Notes under the pieces: model-generated | The model's database searches: none | What the model saw: only the letters and a program-made list of their open reading frames with translations | Told to the model about the DNA's origin: nothing | Source: Pseudorasbora parva | Lineage: Eukaryota; Chordata; Actinopteri; Cypriniformes; Gobionidae | Reading direction: 5' to 3' | NCBI RefSeq assembly: GCF_024679245.1 | Contig: NC_090178.1 | Span: 47,499,425 to 47,563,424, forward strand | DNA: 64,000 nt | Made by a program: the position numbers and the translations under genes | Shown here: positions 54,830-64,000 of the stretch, piece by piece | Layout of the letters: each line of letters opens with the position of its first letter | Numbering within the stretch: the stretch's first letter is position 1

Positions 54830-55442
54830 CAGTTTTTCTCGATTGCTTAAACACATTTCTTGAAACTATGCCTCATAATCTCAAAACTATAAACACAAAT
54901 CCATAACGTCTCACCCAGTTTCCCAAACAACCTATTTTCAGGTCAAAATGAAGCTCTACAATCAAAACCATTCACTCTTGCTGAAAAACCAAACTTTGCC
55001 CTCAGACAAGACACACAAGCCCTCAAAATCACACACACTACAACATAGTCTAACACACTGGTGCAATAAATTCAAAACAACATTTCCAAAACTGGAAAGT
55101 TATGTTACTTGTGGTTCCCCTCCTCACAAACCTTTTCACATGATGAACAAAAGACACAACCAATGGATACATTGGCATATTTTTATTCATTCATTCATAC
55201 TACACAGTACAAAAAATAAATAAAAAAAATATTGTATTCCGCCTCAGCCTCCCGTCTTTGGTCTGGGTCAGGCCAGAGAATCTCATCCACATCACAGGCT
55301 ATATTAGCCTGGCAGCGGGGGTAAAATCCTCTTGCATGCCTGATCCACCCCTGGCACGCATCTACTGACACATGGCCTGGACGAGGTGAACAAGCATATA
55401 AGGTTCTCGATCATACACTTTCCACTAGTGTTGTAGTCAAGA

Positions 55443-55545
55443 CCACCTAAACCGAGACCAAGACAAGACCAAGACTTTGAAGGGCCGAGACCGAGTCAAG
55501 ACCAAGACTTTGAAGGGCCGAGACCGAGTCAAGACCAAGACCAGT
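55443..55545. repeat. GACCAAGAC-type repeat in both IS630 copies (also 56536-56650)
   Basis: ACCGAGACCAAGACAAGACC and AAGGGCCGAGACCGAGTCAA repeat irregularly, preceded by CTAGTGTTGTAGTCAAGACC. The CAGTGTTG-like start suggests a small hAT-type MITE that entered the family before it spread. The inner copy has one extra unit. Confidence 0.55.
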
Positions 55546-55642
55546 GCATGTCCCCACACTTATGATAAAATGTGGAATATGCATTTGATTGGCACTTCTC
55601 TCGTATGATCAACTAAACTGGCTCTAATTTCATCCGAGACTG

Positions 55643-55870
55643 CTTGTCCTCCTCCTCCTCCTCCTCCTCCTCCTCCTCCTCCTCCTCCTCCTCCTCCTCC
55701 ACATCCTCTTCCTCTCCCTCCTCCTTCACCACGTCCTCTTCCTCCTCCTTCACCACGTCCTCTTCCTCTCCCTCCTCCTTCACCACGTCCTCTTCCTCTC
55801 CCTCCTCTTTCACCATGTCCTCTTCCTCCTCCTTCACCACCCACGTCCTCTTCCTCTCCCTCCTCTACCT
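55643..55870. repeat. CT-rich minisatellite, outer copy
   Basis: (CCT)n followed by units like CCTCTTCCTCTCCCTCCTCC TTCACCACG (about 30 bp) and a 24-bp shorter form; about five units. It encodes the low-complexity N-terminus of the transposase on the minus strand. Confidence 0.85.
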
Positions 55871-56339
55871 CTTCCTTCATTTCTTTGTGGATCCATTGTT
55901 CCAAAGCTCAAATGAACTGACTCTGGCACTTTTACAGTTTTTCTCGATTGCTTAAACACATTTCTTGAAACTATGCCTCATATTCTCAAAACTATAAACA
56001 CAAATCCATAACGTCTCACCCAGTTTCCCAAACAACCTATTTTCAGGTCAAAATGAAGCTCTACAATCAAAACCATTCACTCTTGCTGAAAAACCAAACT
56101 TTGCCCTCAGACAAGACACACAAGCCCTCAAAATCACACACACTACAACATAGTCTAACACACTGGTGCAATAAATTCAAAACAACATTTCCAAAACTGG
56201 TAAGTTATGTTACTTGTGGTTCCCCTCCTCACAAACCTTTTCACATGATGAACAAAAGACACAACCAATGGATACATTGGCACATTTTTATTCATTCATT
56301 CATACTAAACAGTACAAAAAAAAAAAAAATTGTATTCCG

Positions 56340-57264
56340 CCTCAGCCTCTCGTCTTTGGTCTGGGTCAGGCCAGAGAATCTCATCCACATCACAGGCTAT
56401 ATTAGCCCTAGCCTGGCAGCGGGGGTAAAATACTCTTGCATGCCTGATCCACCCCTGGCACGCATCTACTGACACATGGCGAGGTGAACAAGCATATAAG
56501 GTTCTCGATCATACACTTTCCTCTAGTGTTGTAGTCAAGACCACCTAAACCGAGACCAAGACAAGACCAAGACTTTGAAGGGCCGAGACCGAGTCAAGAC
56601 CAAGACCAAGACAGGCGGAGACCGAGTCAAGACCAAGACCAAGACCAGTGCATGTCCCCACACTTATGATAAAATGTGGAATATGCATATGATTAGCACT
56701 TCTCTCGTATGATCAACTAAACTGGCTCTAATTTTATCCGAGACTGCTTGTCTTCCTCCTCCTCCTCCTCCTCCTCCTCCTTCACCACATCCTCTTCCTC
56801 TCCCTCCTCCTTCACCATGTCCTCTTCCTCCTCCTTCACCACCCACGTCCTCTTCTTCTCCCTCCTCCTTCACCATGTCCTCTTCCTCCTCCTTCACCAC
56901 GTCCTCTTCCTCTCCCTCCTCCTTCACCATGTCCTCTTCCTCCTCCTTCACCACGTCCTCTTCCTCTCCCTCCTCCTTCACCATGTCCTCTTCCTCCTCC
57001 TTCACCACGTCCTCTTCCTCTCCCTCCTCCTTCACCACGTCCTCTTCCTCCTCCTTCACCACGTCCTCTTCCTCTCCCTCCTCCTTCACCTCTTCCTCTC
57101 CCTCCTCCTTCACCACGTCCTCTTCCTCTCCCTCCTCCTTCACCACGTCCTCTTCCTCTCCCTCCTCCTTCACCATGTCCTCTTCCTCCTCCTTCACCAC
57201 CCACGTCCTCTTCCTCTCCCTCCTCGACCTTTTCCTTCATTTCTTTGAGGATCCATTGTTCCAA
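56340..57264 (-). pseudogene. IS630-like transposase remnant, inner copy
   Basis: Same arrangement as the outer copy: MEQWILKEMKEKVEEGEEED, a much longer Gly/Arg or Glu/Asp tract depending on frame, QAVSDKIRASLVDHTREV, a stop, the GACCAAGAC repeat, and the C-terminal fragment. Both copies share the same internal deletion, so the deletion predates the nesting event and the family spread as a non-autonomous form. Confidence 0.65.
56748..57235. repeat. CT-rich minisatellite, inner copy, expanded
   Basis: The same 30-bp and 24-bp units as in 55643-55870 but about three times as many. All three minus-strand frames stay largely open, because the unit lengths are multiples of three and the sequence lacks stop codons. 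Confidence 0.88.
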
Positions 57265-57974
57265 AGCTCAAATGAACTGACTCTGGCACTTTTATGTATC
57301 TTGAAAGTTCTGATTGATGTGTGTTCAATTTTGACTCTTAGTGTTTTCACCTGGGTAATTGTGTGCTAATTGAGCCGAAACTATGCTGACTTGAGTGAAC
57401 AATATTGAATGCTAGTGCTTTCTAAATGACCACATGGTCTAGGCAATGAGAAATTAAGGGATTTGTGTGTAGAGTTTTGCAGTGACAGTTCAACAAATCT
57501 GACTCATGTGTCAAAACAGGGAATAGTGTTTATAGTTTAGTGAAATGGGTGTGCTTTTTGATAAATGGCGTTATGGTTTTGAAATTTTAGTTCAAAAGCC
57601 TGGTTATAGTGTTTAAGCAATCGAGAAAAACTGTATGTAACTTGAAAGTTCTGATTGATGTGTGTTAAATTTTGACTCTTAGTGTTTTCACCTGGGTAAT
57701 TGTGTGCTAATTGAGCTGAAACTATGCTGACTTGAGTGAACAATATTGAATGCTAGTGCTTTCTACATGAACACATGGTCTAGGCAATGAGAAATTAAGG
57801 GATTTGTGTGTAGAGTTTTGCAGTGACAGTTTAACAAATCTGACTCATGTGTCAAAACAGGGAATAGTGTTTATAGTTTAGTGAAATGGGTGTGCTTTTT
57901 GATAAATGGCGTTATGGTTTTGAAATTTTAGTTCAAAAGCCTGGTTATAGTGTTTAAGCAATCGAGAAAAACTG

Positions 57975-58640
57975 AAAAATCTCAGCAAATATGTATAATT
58001 TGTACCTTGGTCACTTTTACCCCTTTTCCACCGGAATGAACCAGGTGCTAGTTCAGGCCAGTGCTAGTGCCAATTCGTAGTTGGTTCGACTGACAAGCCT
58101 TCTAAGAACCATTTGCTTTTCCACATGCTGAGAGCCACAACAGAGCCAGGTCTTACATCACTGTATACATCTCATTTTTCTCAGCATCGCTAGCGAGCCT
58201 GCAGGAAACAAAAAGTCACCAGGCATGTTCTAGATGCATCGACGCTGCACAGACCAACCCGCTTATGATATAAAAAAAACACATGAGTGAATCAAAAGCA
58301 TAAAGAGTTATATGCTCTCGCTGGACTCATTGTCATACGACAATAGGTCTGCAGAGCTCCGATGCATCTCGAACAAGCCTTCCATCAACAATGGCGAACA
58401 TTGCGTTACTATTGATTCACATGCCTTTACGGCATCATAAATCATCGGCATCAAAACACAGCGAATCCAACGCATTCATGCAGTTTGCAGTAATTTGTAT
58501 AGAATGTGATTACAAATGAGCAGCAGCTATTAGCTCAATTAGCTGCTATTTAAAAAATGGCGGAACTCAAGTTTGTGGCACCCCCAGCGCCTGACATAAT
58601 CAGTTCTTACTTCTAGCCCAGCAATGTTTTGGTGCAACTT
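57975..58640. other. Repeat-like sequence with TTTTCCACCGGAA end, otherwise unassigned
   Basis: CCCCTTTTCCACCGGAATGA, GGTGCTAGTTCAGGCCAGTG and TCTAAGAACCATTTGCTTTT from 58020 recall a dispersed fish MITE with a CCTTTTCCACC end. Its other end was not found. No gene. Confidence 0.45.
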
Positions 58641-58647
58641 AAGAACG

Positions 58648-58875
58648 TCTCGGATACGTATGTAACCCTCGTTCCCTGAAGGAAGGGAACGGGGAAGTTA
58701 CATCAGTACTGACGAAATGGGGGTTTCGCTTCGAAAGCCAGCTGCCTTCAATCTCAATCAAAATGATCCAATGACATGAAATTGTCTTGGGTCTGTGGAA
58801 TGTGCCTAATGCAACCCCGCCCCACTGCGTGGGTATAAACGGTGTTGCATAGCAGTCATGCATTTATGTTACCAG
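58648..58875. repeat. DIRS-type terminal repeat, solo
   Basis: GTCTCGGATACGTATGTAAC, CCTCGTTCCCTGAAGGAAGG and GAACGGGG have the layout of the DIRS ends seen at 42540-42580 (GTCTCGGGTTA... then GTTCCC...GGGAAC), followed by a GGGTATAAACGGTG promoter-like box. No gag or pol follows; the neighbour is the L1 tail. It is from a different DIRS family. Confidence 0.6.
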
Positions 58876-59410
58876 CTCTTTTGTGAGGAGTTTTTTATTT
58901 TATTTATTTTTTATATTTTATTTACAGCTTTTCACATTTTTACAGAACACCCCCCCACCCCATGCCAGCAAATGAGTAACAAATAATTCAAGCAAATAAA
59001 TGATGATAAAAAAACAAACACAAAAAAGAGAAAAAAGAAATACAAAACTGATGATAGATGCCTATATATACATGTATAAGTACATATACCCACAGAAACA
59101 TGCAATATCCATACATATGTACAGATACACATTATAAACATCCAATTACACATACATTAAAGTCAAATACTTAAATTAAAATTCCAACACCAATGATTAC
59201 CCAATTTTAGAGGAAAATTAGGTGTTGCACCCTGCAAGACGGTATATAATCTGCAGTACCACACCCATTAGAGCATCCAAAATGTCAAATTCTATCATCC
59301 CCTTCCAGAAATTCCATAAAGGACTTCCATATCTGTAAGAATTTCTTCGGTTTACCAGCAATTTCTAAGCTGGGTGAAAGAAGCAAATACATTGTTAATG
59401 TATAAATCAC

Positions 59411-61700
59411 TTATGAATACAATTCCTTTTTCTTTCCAAGATAAATTTTTTTATCTGTCTGTGAGGGAGGAAATGAGTAGTTATAGGCTATAGGAGTAAG
59501 AGAACACGTTTGAGGAAGTTTGAAGAACTTTCTAATCTGATACCAAATCTTAAGAGAATTAAAAATAATGGGGTTATTATTAAATAATGGAGGTACATTT
59601 ATTAAATGTTCTAATAGGTTTATTTCCTGCAAAAAGTAAAGCGGGAAGGGAGGAATTTTGAATATCCCGCTCAATAACGAGCCATGCAGGAATTGTGATA
59701 TTCAATACCTCGGGATATGCACTACGCCAGTACATTAAGGCCCTTAGGTTGGCTGCCCAATAGTAGTGCTGAAAACAGGGAAGGCCAAGACCTCCTACAT
59801 CTTTCGATTTACAGATATGTGCTTTAGATATCCGATGGGCTTTATACCCCCAAATAAATGGCATGATCACTGAATCAAGTGTCTTAAAGAATGACTGGGT
59901 TAGGAGGATTGGAACATTTTGAAACAAATAGAAAAACCTGGGCAAGGTGACCATTTTGATTGCGTTGACTCGACCAATCATTGTTAAAGGAAGTACTCGC
60001 CAGGTCTCTACATCACTCTTCAGTTTGTCTATCACAACTTTGTGATTTGTTTCATATACATTTTTGAAATGTCTTGGGACAGTGATACCAAGATATTATA
60101 ATTTGCTTACAGTTCTAAAAAGGAGATTATTAAGAAAAACTGGATCCATAGTATCGTATAATGGCATGAACTCACTTTTCTGCCAGTTAACAGTGTATCC
60201 AGAGAGGGTACCAAATTCCCTGATTAGGTCAAACAAGAAAGGCAGCGATCTCTCTGGCTCTGAAAGAAAAAGAAGAACATCATCCGCATATAGCGAAATC
60301 TGATGTTTTACACCCCCCCCATCATGACAGGGGATATATGCGGATGATTTCTTATACTTATTGCTAAAGGTTCCATCGTGATAGCGAAAAGTAAAGGGTT
60401 CAATGGGCAGCCCTGACGGGTACCACGATGGAGGAGGAAAGGGTGTGATCTGTTATTATTTGTAAGAACAGAGGCAGAGGGGCAAAGGGGCAAAGGTACA
60501 ACATCTCAACCCACAAAGAAAATTTTTGTCCCAGTCCAAATTCCTCAATGGTGCTTAATATGTAGGACCATTCTACACTGTCAAATGCTTTATAAGCATC
60601 CAGGGCTAGAATGGCTATCTTATCATGTTTTCCTTTACCCCGATACACAATATTCATGAGCCTACGTACATTATGAAAAGAAAATCTACCGAGGATAAAG
60701 CCTGTTTGGTCTTCATGTATTATTGAGCTAATACATTTACTTAACCTATTTGCCAAGATTTTAGTAAATATTTTAAGATCATTACCGAGAAGGGAAATGG
60801 GTCTATAAGAGGAAGGGTCCGTTCTATCTTTATCTTTTTTTAGGATCAATGCAATATTTGCTGAGTAAAGTGTTTCTGGTAATTTTTTGTTTTCAATAGA
60901 ATTTTTAAACATCCTTAATATTAAGGGGCCAAATTGATTAGAGAAAGCTTTGATTAGAGAAAGCGAAATCAAATTGTCATAAATCCAATTTGATTAGAGA
61001 AAGCAATTTGATTAGAGAAAGCAATTTGATTAGAGAAAGCTATACAATTCTATGGAGAAACCATCTGGGCCAGCTGCCTTACCATTGGGAAAACTTCTAA
61101 TAGCTGTAAGAACTTCTTCCAACGTAATATCTGAGTTTAAGTTTTCCCTCGCATCTTCACTGATTTTAGGAAGTCTGAGGGAACGAAGGAATTTTGTAAT
61201 ATCCAATGAGTCTACACTACTTTGAGAGGAATACAATTCCTGATAGAATTCCCAGAATACATTATTTATTTCTGTTGGTTTATTGGTCAAGGCCCCGGAT
61301 TTTAACTTGATGGTTTTTATTGCTCTACTAGCTTGTATGCCCCTAAGCTGACGAGCTAACAAGCGATTGGGTTTGTCACCTAACTCAAATTGTTTCTGTT
61401 TTATCTTTAATTACAGGGAGCTAATTTGGTCAGATAATAGTGTATTATATTCATATTTGAGCTTCATAATACTCAACAAATTTAAATTGGACGATGTGAG
61501 TTTGAACTGATGCTCAAGCACTGGCAGCTCTGACTCTATTTCTGAAAGCCTTTTGCCCCTCTGTTTTTCTGTTCTGCTTGAAAAGCTATAATCTGGCCTC
61601 TAATGACAGCTTTAAGAGCTTCCCATAATGTTGAATCAGACACGTCCCCCTTATCATTCAGAGTAAAAAATCAGCAATACGGGTGGCGGGGGGTTCCATT
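59411..61700 (-). pseudogene. L1-like ORF2 (endonuclease end, RT, C-terminus)
   Basis: In minus-strand order: SRIDYFF-like and ISDNSPVSI (endonuclease end, where SDH reads SDN), NGKAAGPDGFSIELYS, ANIALILKKDKDRTDPSSYR, PISLLGNDLKIFTKILANRL, DQTGFILGRFSFHNVRR, LDAYKAFDSVEWSY (motif A), GTRQGCPLNPLLFAITMEPL, then YADDVLLFLSEPERSLPF (motif C intact), and a C-terminal part with WRVLPLTMIGRVNAIKMVTL, PRFFYLFQNVP and FIWGYKAHRIS. This enzyme nicks DNA and primes cDNA synthesis (known). Several stops and shifts separate the parts. Confidence 0.86.
60938..61042. repeat. 18-bp tandem repeat within ORF2
   Basis: TTGATTAGAGAAAGC recurs five times, three of them in direct 18-bp register (AATTTGATTAGAGAAAGC). 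It lies at the junction between the pre-RT and RT frames and introduces stops on the coding strand. Confidence 0.85.
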
Positions 61701-61779
61701 CCAAAGTCTACTGCAATAGAAACTGGGGAGTTATCAGATATTAGAATATTATGATATTTAGAGGATCAGATCTTGGGGG

Positions 61780-62142
61780 TTAATTTGAAATCAGTAAAAA
61801 AATAGTCAATCCTTGTATACGAGTTATGGACATTAGAGAAAAAAGAATAGTAAAAAAAAAGAAAAGCCGCAGTATTTCAGTCTTAACAGTATCATGATGA
61901 ATCCTGGCAATCATAACTCGCGGCCTGTTGTTCATGATGGGGCCAATGCGGTGAGCTCGGTCAACCTTTACACCACGTGGAAAGTTAGCTTCGCCTAGTA
62001 GCGAAGGAAACAGGCCAGAAACAAACTGTGTGGGGTTGCCCTGCCTTGGTGGAAAAGGGGTCTTTGAATACATTTCTGAATATCAAATATGGCAATCAAT
62101 TGAGAGAGAGCTTTAAAAACGGTGCTGCGTTGGGCAAGTGAT
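61780..62142 (-). pseudogene. L1-like ORF1 C-terminal fragment
   Basis: ANFPRGVKVDRAHRIGPIMN then NRPRVMIARIHHDTVKTEIL matches the C-terminal RNA-binding region of fish L1 ORF1 proteins (the DRAHRIG and RPR-VI-R patterns). The frame then runs into endonuclease-derived sequence (NSYTRIDYFF-like), so a deletion fused the two. The N-terminal coiled coil is not visible. Confidence 0.7.
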
Positions 62143-62495
62143 TGTGGCAGAGGGGGCGTGGTTCAGCGAGGTCTGCAGCGGGAAAGAGAGGTGGGAGACG
62201 AGCGGTAGGGGAATGGGTTGGACGCAAACTACCAACACCTGTTTCTCATTCTAGTAAGTGGCGCGGGGAGAGTATAAAACACCCGGAGGGATGGAAGACA
62301 GCGAGAGAGAGACGGACTGCTGACGTGATCCATGAGTTGCTGGATGCCAGGAACCCAAGAGTGTTTACGACGAAGCATTGAGTTGAAGCTGCACAGTGGT
62401 GCCTTTTGTGAAATATCTTTGACTTAAGAGAATAAACACGTCAGCAGTCCTACCGACCCCTGTGTCCTCTTCCTTCCCACACACAAACTACTACA
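62143..62495 (+). repeat. 5' LTR of the SCAN-gag Gypsy element
   Basis: 353 bp, TGTGGCAGAGGGGG to AACTACTACA. Holds GAGTATAAAACACCCGG (TATA box, 62268-62284) and GAGAATAAACACG (polyadenylation signal, 62429-62441), the order of a typical U3-R-U5. Confidence 0.85.
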
Positions 62496-62496
62496 C

Positions 62497-62514
62497 TGGT
62501 GCCGAAACCCGGGA
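62497..62514 (+). promoter_or_regulatory. tRNA primer binding site
   Basis: TGGTGCCGAAACCCGGGA starts one base after the LTR. TGG-led 18-mers complement a tRNA 3' end and prime minus-strand synthesis (known). The tRNA species is not assigned here. Confidence 0.82.
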
Positions 62515-62538
62515 GGAAGTAGGACCATCACCGCCACC

Positions 62539-63625
62539 ATGCAAACGCCACCGTCCTCCACGCCATTTGCGGACATCATCACATCCCTCGCGGTCCTGTA
62601 CCGCGAACAACATCAAGCCCTGCTGGATCTTCGGATGGATCAAGAGCGCCGGTTCCAGGCCATCGTACAGGCCCAACAGGAGGACCGTGAGAGGTTCCGG
62701 AGCTGGATCGGTAAGGAGGTTCGCACCGAAGTTCGCCCCTGAACTTTCCGCTACATAAGATGGGACCCCAAGACGACCCGGAAGGGTTCCTGGAACTCTT
62801 CCAGAAGTCTGCGGAGGCCTGCAGGTGGCCCCGCAAGCAGTGGCCGGTGCGCCGTATTCCTTTGTTGTCAGGAGAAGCCCAGGTGGCTGCGCACCAGCTT
62901 CCAGTTGCGAACCTCCTCGTCTTCGATGACCTGATGCAGGCCATTATTCAGCGGGTCGGCCGGTCGCCCGAACAGCACCGCCAACACTTCCGGTCTCTGG
63001 ACTGGGGCGATGCAGGCCGACCCTTTGTGTTGGCCCAACAGCTCCTGGACTCCTGCCGCAAATGGCTTCTGGCCGAGGGAAGCGACGTGGACAAAGTGAT
63101 CGATCTGGTGGTACTGGAGCAGTTCCTCGCTCGGCTGCCCAAGAGGACTGCCGAATGGATCCAGTGCCACCGACCCACGTCGCTGGACTCAGCCATCGAT
63201 CTAGCGGAGGACCACATGGTGGCGTGCCCAGGGGTCGGTGAAACATCCAGCGCTAACTCTCTCTCTCTTCCCTCCCCTTCTCTCTCTCGCCCTGTCCCTC
63301 TTCCTAGGTCTCGACCACCAGGACCTCCCTGGGCCCCGCCCCGGAGCCGGGGCCAAGGGTATTTCGGGACCTCGAGGGCTCCGCCTAGGGGGGCGGGGCC
63401 TATGGCAGGGCGGGGAGACAGTGCTACCGTCTCTCCACTCTCTCCGCGCCCACTCCCTGCCAAGTCTCCAGCCCACTCCCTCCCACTGGAGCGGCGGGTA
63501 GGTCTGGGCTGGCCTGTTGGCGTTGCGGGGATCCGGACCATTTTATCGACAGGTGCCCGGTGATGGAAGTGGGGACGATGATCAGGGTCCCGGACGTCCC
63601 CCAGGTCCTGTGAGTATCGAGGGGG
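62539..63625 (+). pseudogene. Gag with SCAN-like capsid and zinc knuckle, frameshifted
   Basis: ATG at 62539 opens MQTPPSSTPFADIITSLAVL with a coiled-coil-like QQEDRERFRSWIGKEV and stops at 62742. From 62760 a new frame has GPQDDPEGFLELFQKSAEAC, WPVRRIPLLSGEAQVAAHQL, LVFDDLMQAIIQRVGRSPEQ, HRQHFRSLDWGDAGRPFVLA and FLARLPKRTAEWIQCHRP, the SCAN-type capsid. A proline-rich spacer follows, then in a third frame CWRCGDPDHFIDRC, a CCHC knuckle. The capsid part is intact for over 200 residues, so decay is recent or slight. Confidence 0.83.
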
Positions 63626-64000
63626 GTACCTATCCGGCCTTGGTGGATTCAGGATGTAACCAAACCTCAATCCATCAAAGCCTGATTCAAGCAGGGGCAT
63701 TGGATACAAGCCACGTGGTTAAGGTGCGGTGTGTGCACGGGGATGTAGTGGAATATCTGGTTGTTCCAATCACTATCCAGTTTCGGGTGAAAAACCATAG
63801 AGTTGAGGTGGCGGTTAGTCCCCACCTCCGGCATCCAATAATTTTGGGGACGAATTGGCCCGCCTTTACGGTTTTATTGGGGTCGTTATGTGTGGATGCC
63901 TCTTGGGGTTGGAAGGAGGTGGCGCGAGTGCAGCTGGGGGAGACTGAGCCAGGACCTCGGTCTTCTGCCTTAGAGGAACCGACCGTGATCGAGAGACTAA
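63605..64000 (+). CDS. Retropepsin-like protease, start of pol (partial)
   Basis: An uninterrupted frame contains VSIEGGTYPALVDSGCNQTS with the DSG active site intact, then VVKVRCVHGDVVEYLVVPIT, VAVSPHLRHPIILGTNWPAF (an ILG-type end of the fold) and runs to the end of the window. It is shifted relative to the zinc-knuckle frame, which in this family may reflect decay or a frameshift. Retropepsin processes gag-pol. The rest of pol lies outside. Confidence 0.8.

Larger units (their letters stand above)
55340..55904 (-). pseudogene. IS630-like transposase remnant, outer copy
   Basis: On the minus strand MEQWIHKEMKEEVEEGEEED opens a Gly/Arg-rich tract, then QAVSDEIRASLVDHTREV, the start of the DNA-binding helix-turn-helix region of this transposase type. 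The frame then stops. Further on (55400-55240) a C-terminal-like fragment with CDVDEILWPDP-type residues remains. The catalytic DDE part between them is missing and is replaced by a GACCAAGAC-type repeat. Confidence 0.65.
55935..57633 (-). mobile_element. Inner IS630/Tc1-like element inserted in its sister copy
   Basis: 1,699 bp with inverted ends CAGTTTTTCTCGATTGCTTA, TA at both sides (55933-55934 and 57634-57635). Its left 1 kb is nearly identical to 54830-55934 and its right 340 bp to 57636-57974. It differs mainly in the length of the CT-rich minisatellite and in a small expansion of the GACCAAGAC repeat. The TA duplication is the diagnostic of the IS630-Tc1-mariner superfamily (known). 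Confidence 0.87.
54830..57974 (-). mobile_element. Outer IS630/Tc1-like element, split by a sister copy
   Basis: Left part 54830-55934 and right part 57636-57974 have inverted ends CAGTTTTTCTCGATTGCTTA, preceded on the left by TA. Between them lies a complete second copy of the same element flanked by a TA duplication. Removing that copy restores a continuous 1.44-kb element. It encodes only pieces of a transposase and is non-autonomous. Confidence 0.85.
58885..62142 (-). mobile_element. L1-like LINE, internally deleted
   Basis: Minus-strand order: ORF1 C-terminus, end of the endonuclease, RT and ORF2 C-terminus, then an A-rich tail (AAATAAAATATAAAAAATAA near 58890). A deletion joins ORF1 directly to the endonuclease end. 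At the upstream side the sequence is cut at 62142 by a Gypsy LTR. Stops and a local tandem expansion break ORF2. Confidence 0.82.
62143..64000 (+). mobile_element. Gmr1-like Ty3/Gypsy element with SCAN-type gag, 5' half
   Basis: LTR (62143-62495), primer binding site, gag and protease in order, continuing past the window end. The gag has a SCAN-like capsid. The SCAN domain is known to derive from Gmr1-like Gypsy capsids, so this assigns the group. It has inserted into the L1-like LINE. Two or three frameshifts affect gag, while protease is open to the last base. Confidence 0.85.

Noticed and set aside
55443..56650. Possible CRISPR-like array from the repeated GACCAAGAC units
   Set aside because: No regular spacer length, units are contiguous and irregular, and the genome is eukaryotic; it is a small repeat shared by both transposon copies.
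56748..57369. Long plus-strand frames of Ser, Phe and Leu repeats
   Set aside because: Produced by the stop-free CT-rich minisatellite; the recognisable transposase motif lies on the minus strand.
62868..63709. Minus-strand frames up to 253 codons opposite gag
   Set aside because: GC-rich complement of the SCAN gag; no motif, and the LTR, PBS and protease define plus-strand coding.

Overview
The window reads as AT-rich vertebrate (teleost fish) DNA made almost entirely of transposable elements. I found no convincing host protein-coding gene, rRNA, functional tRNA or CRISPR array. A teleost, most likely a cyprinid, is suggested by the repertoire: DIRS-type tyrosine-recombinase retroelements, SCAN-gag Gmr1-like Gypsy elements, chromovirus-type Gypsy, several Tc1/IS630 families, L2/CR1-like and L1-like LINEs, tRNA-headed SINEs, many hAT-like and Harbinger-like MITEs, and long (TA)n and (CA)n tracts. 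The species assignment is inference.

Layout. 1-15.7 kb: LINE remnants, two copies of a foldback hAT-like MITE, a long-inverted-repeat element (3076-4683) holding another MITE, an IR/DR Tc1 element interrupted by a SINE (5413-6486), a solo LTR, and Harbinger-like and other MITEs. 15.7-28.2 kb: a broken Tc1 element, a composite repeat with a nested element whose short ORF resembles a helicase Q motif (17684-18211), several MITEs, a solo LTR and a 1.7 kb foldback element (26442-28170). 28.35-34.3 kb: a DNA transposon split by a defective 4.6 kb chromovirus-type Gypsy element on the minus strand. 37.0-43.0 kb: a MITE split by a 5.6 kb DIRS element, which itself carries a probable 1.5 kb solo LTR. 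47.5-50.1 kb: a decayed Gypsy element. 51.4-58.0 kb: IS630/Tc1-like elements, including one copy inserted into another at a TA site, beside a Gmr1-like Gypsy whose pol order is integrase-RT-RNase H. 58.6-62.1 kb: a DIRS terminus and an L1-like LINE. 62.14 kb to the end: the 5' half of a SCAN-gag Gmr1-like Gypsy (LTR, PBS, gag, protease), running off the window.

The genes do not form a cellular pathway; each belongs to its own mobile element. The nesting gives relative ages: SINE after Tc1, Gypsy after its host DNA transposon, DIRS after MITE, solo LTR after DIRS, and inner IS630 after outer IS630. Nearly every coding region carries stops, frameshifts or loss of catalytic residues, so the elements look immobile as they stand. 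The best preserved is the Gmr1-like element at the right edge, whose protease is open to the window end.
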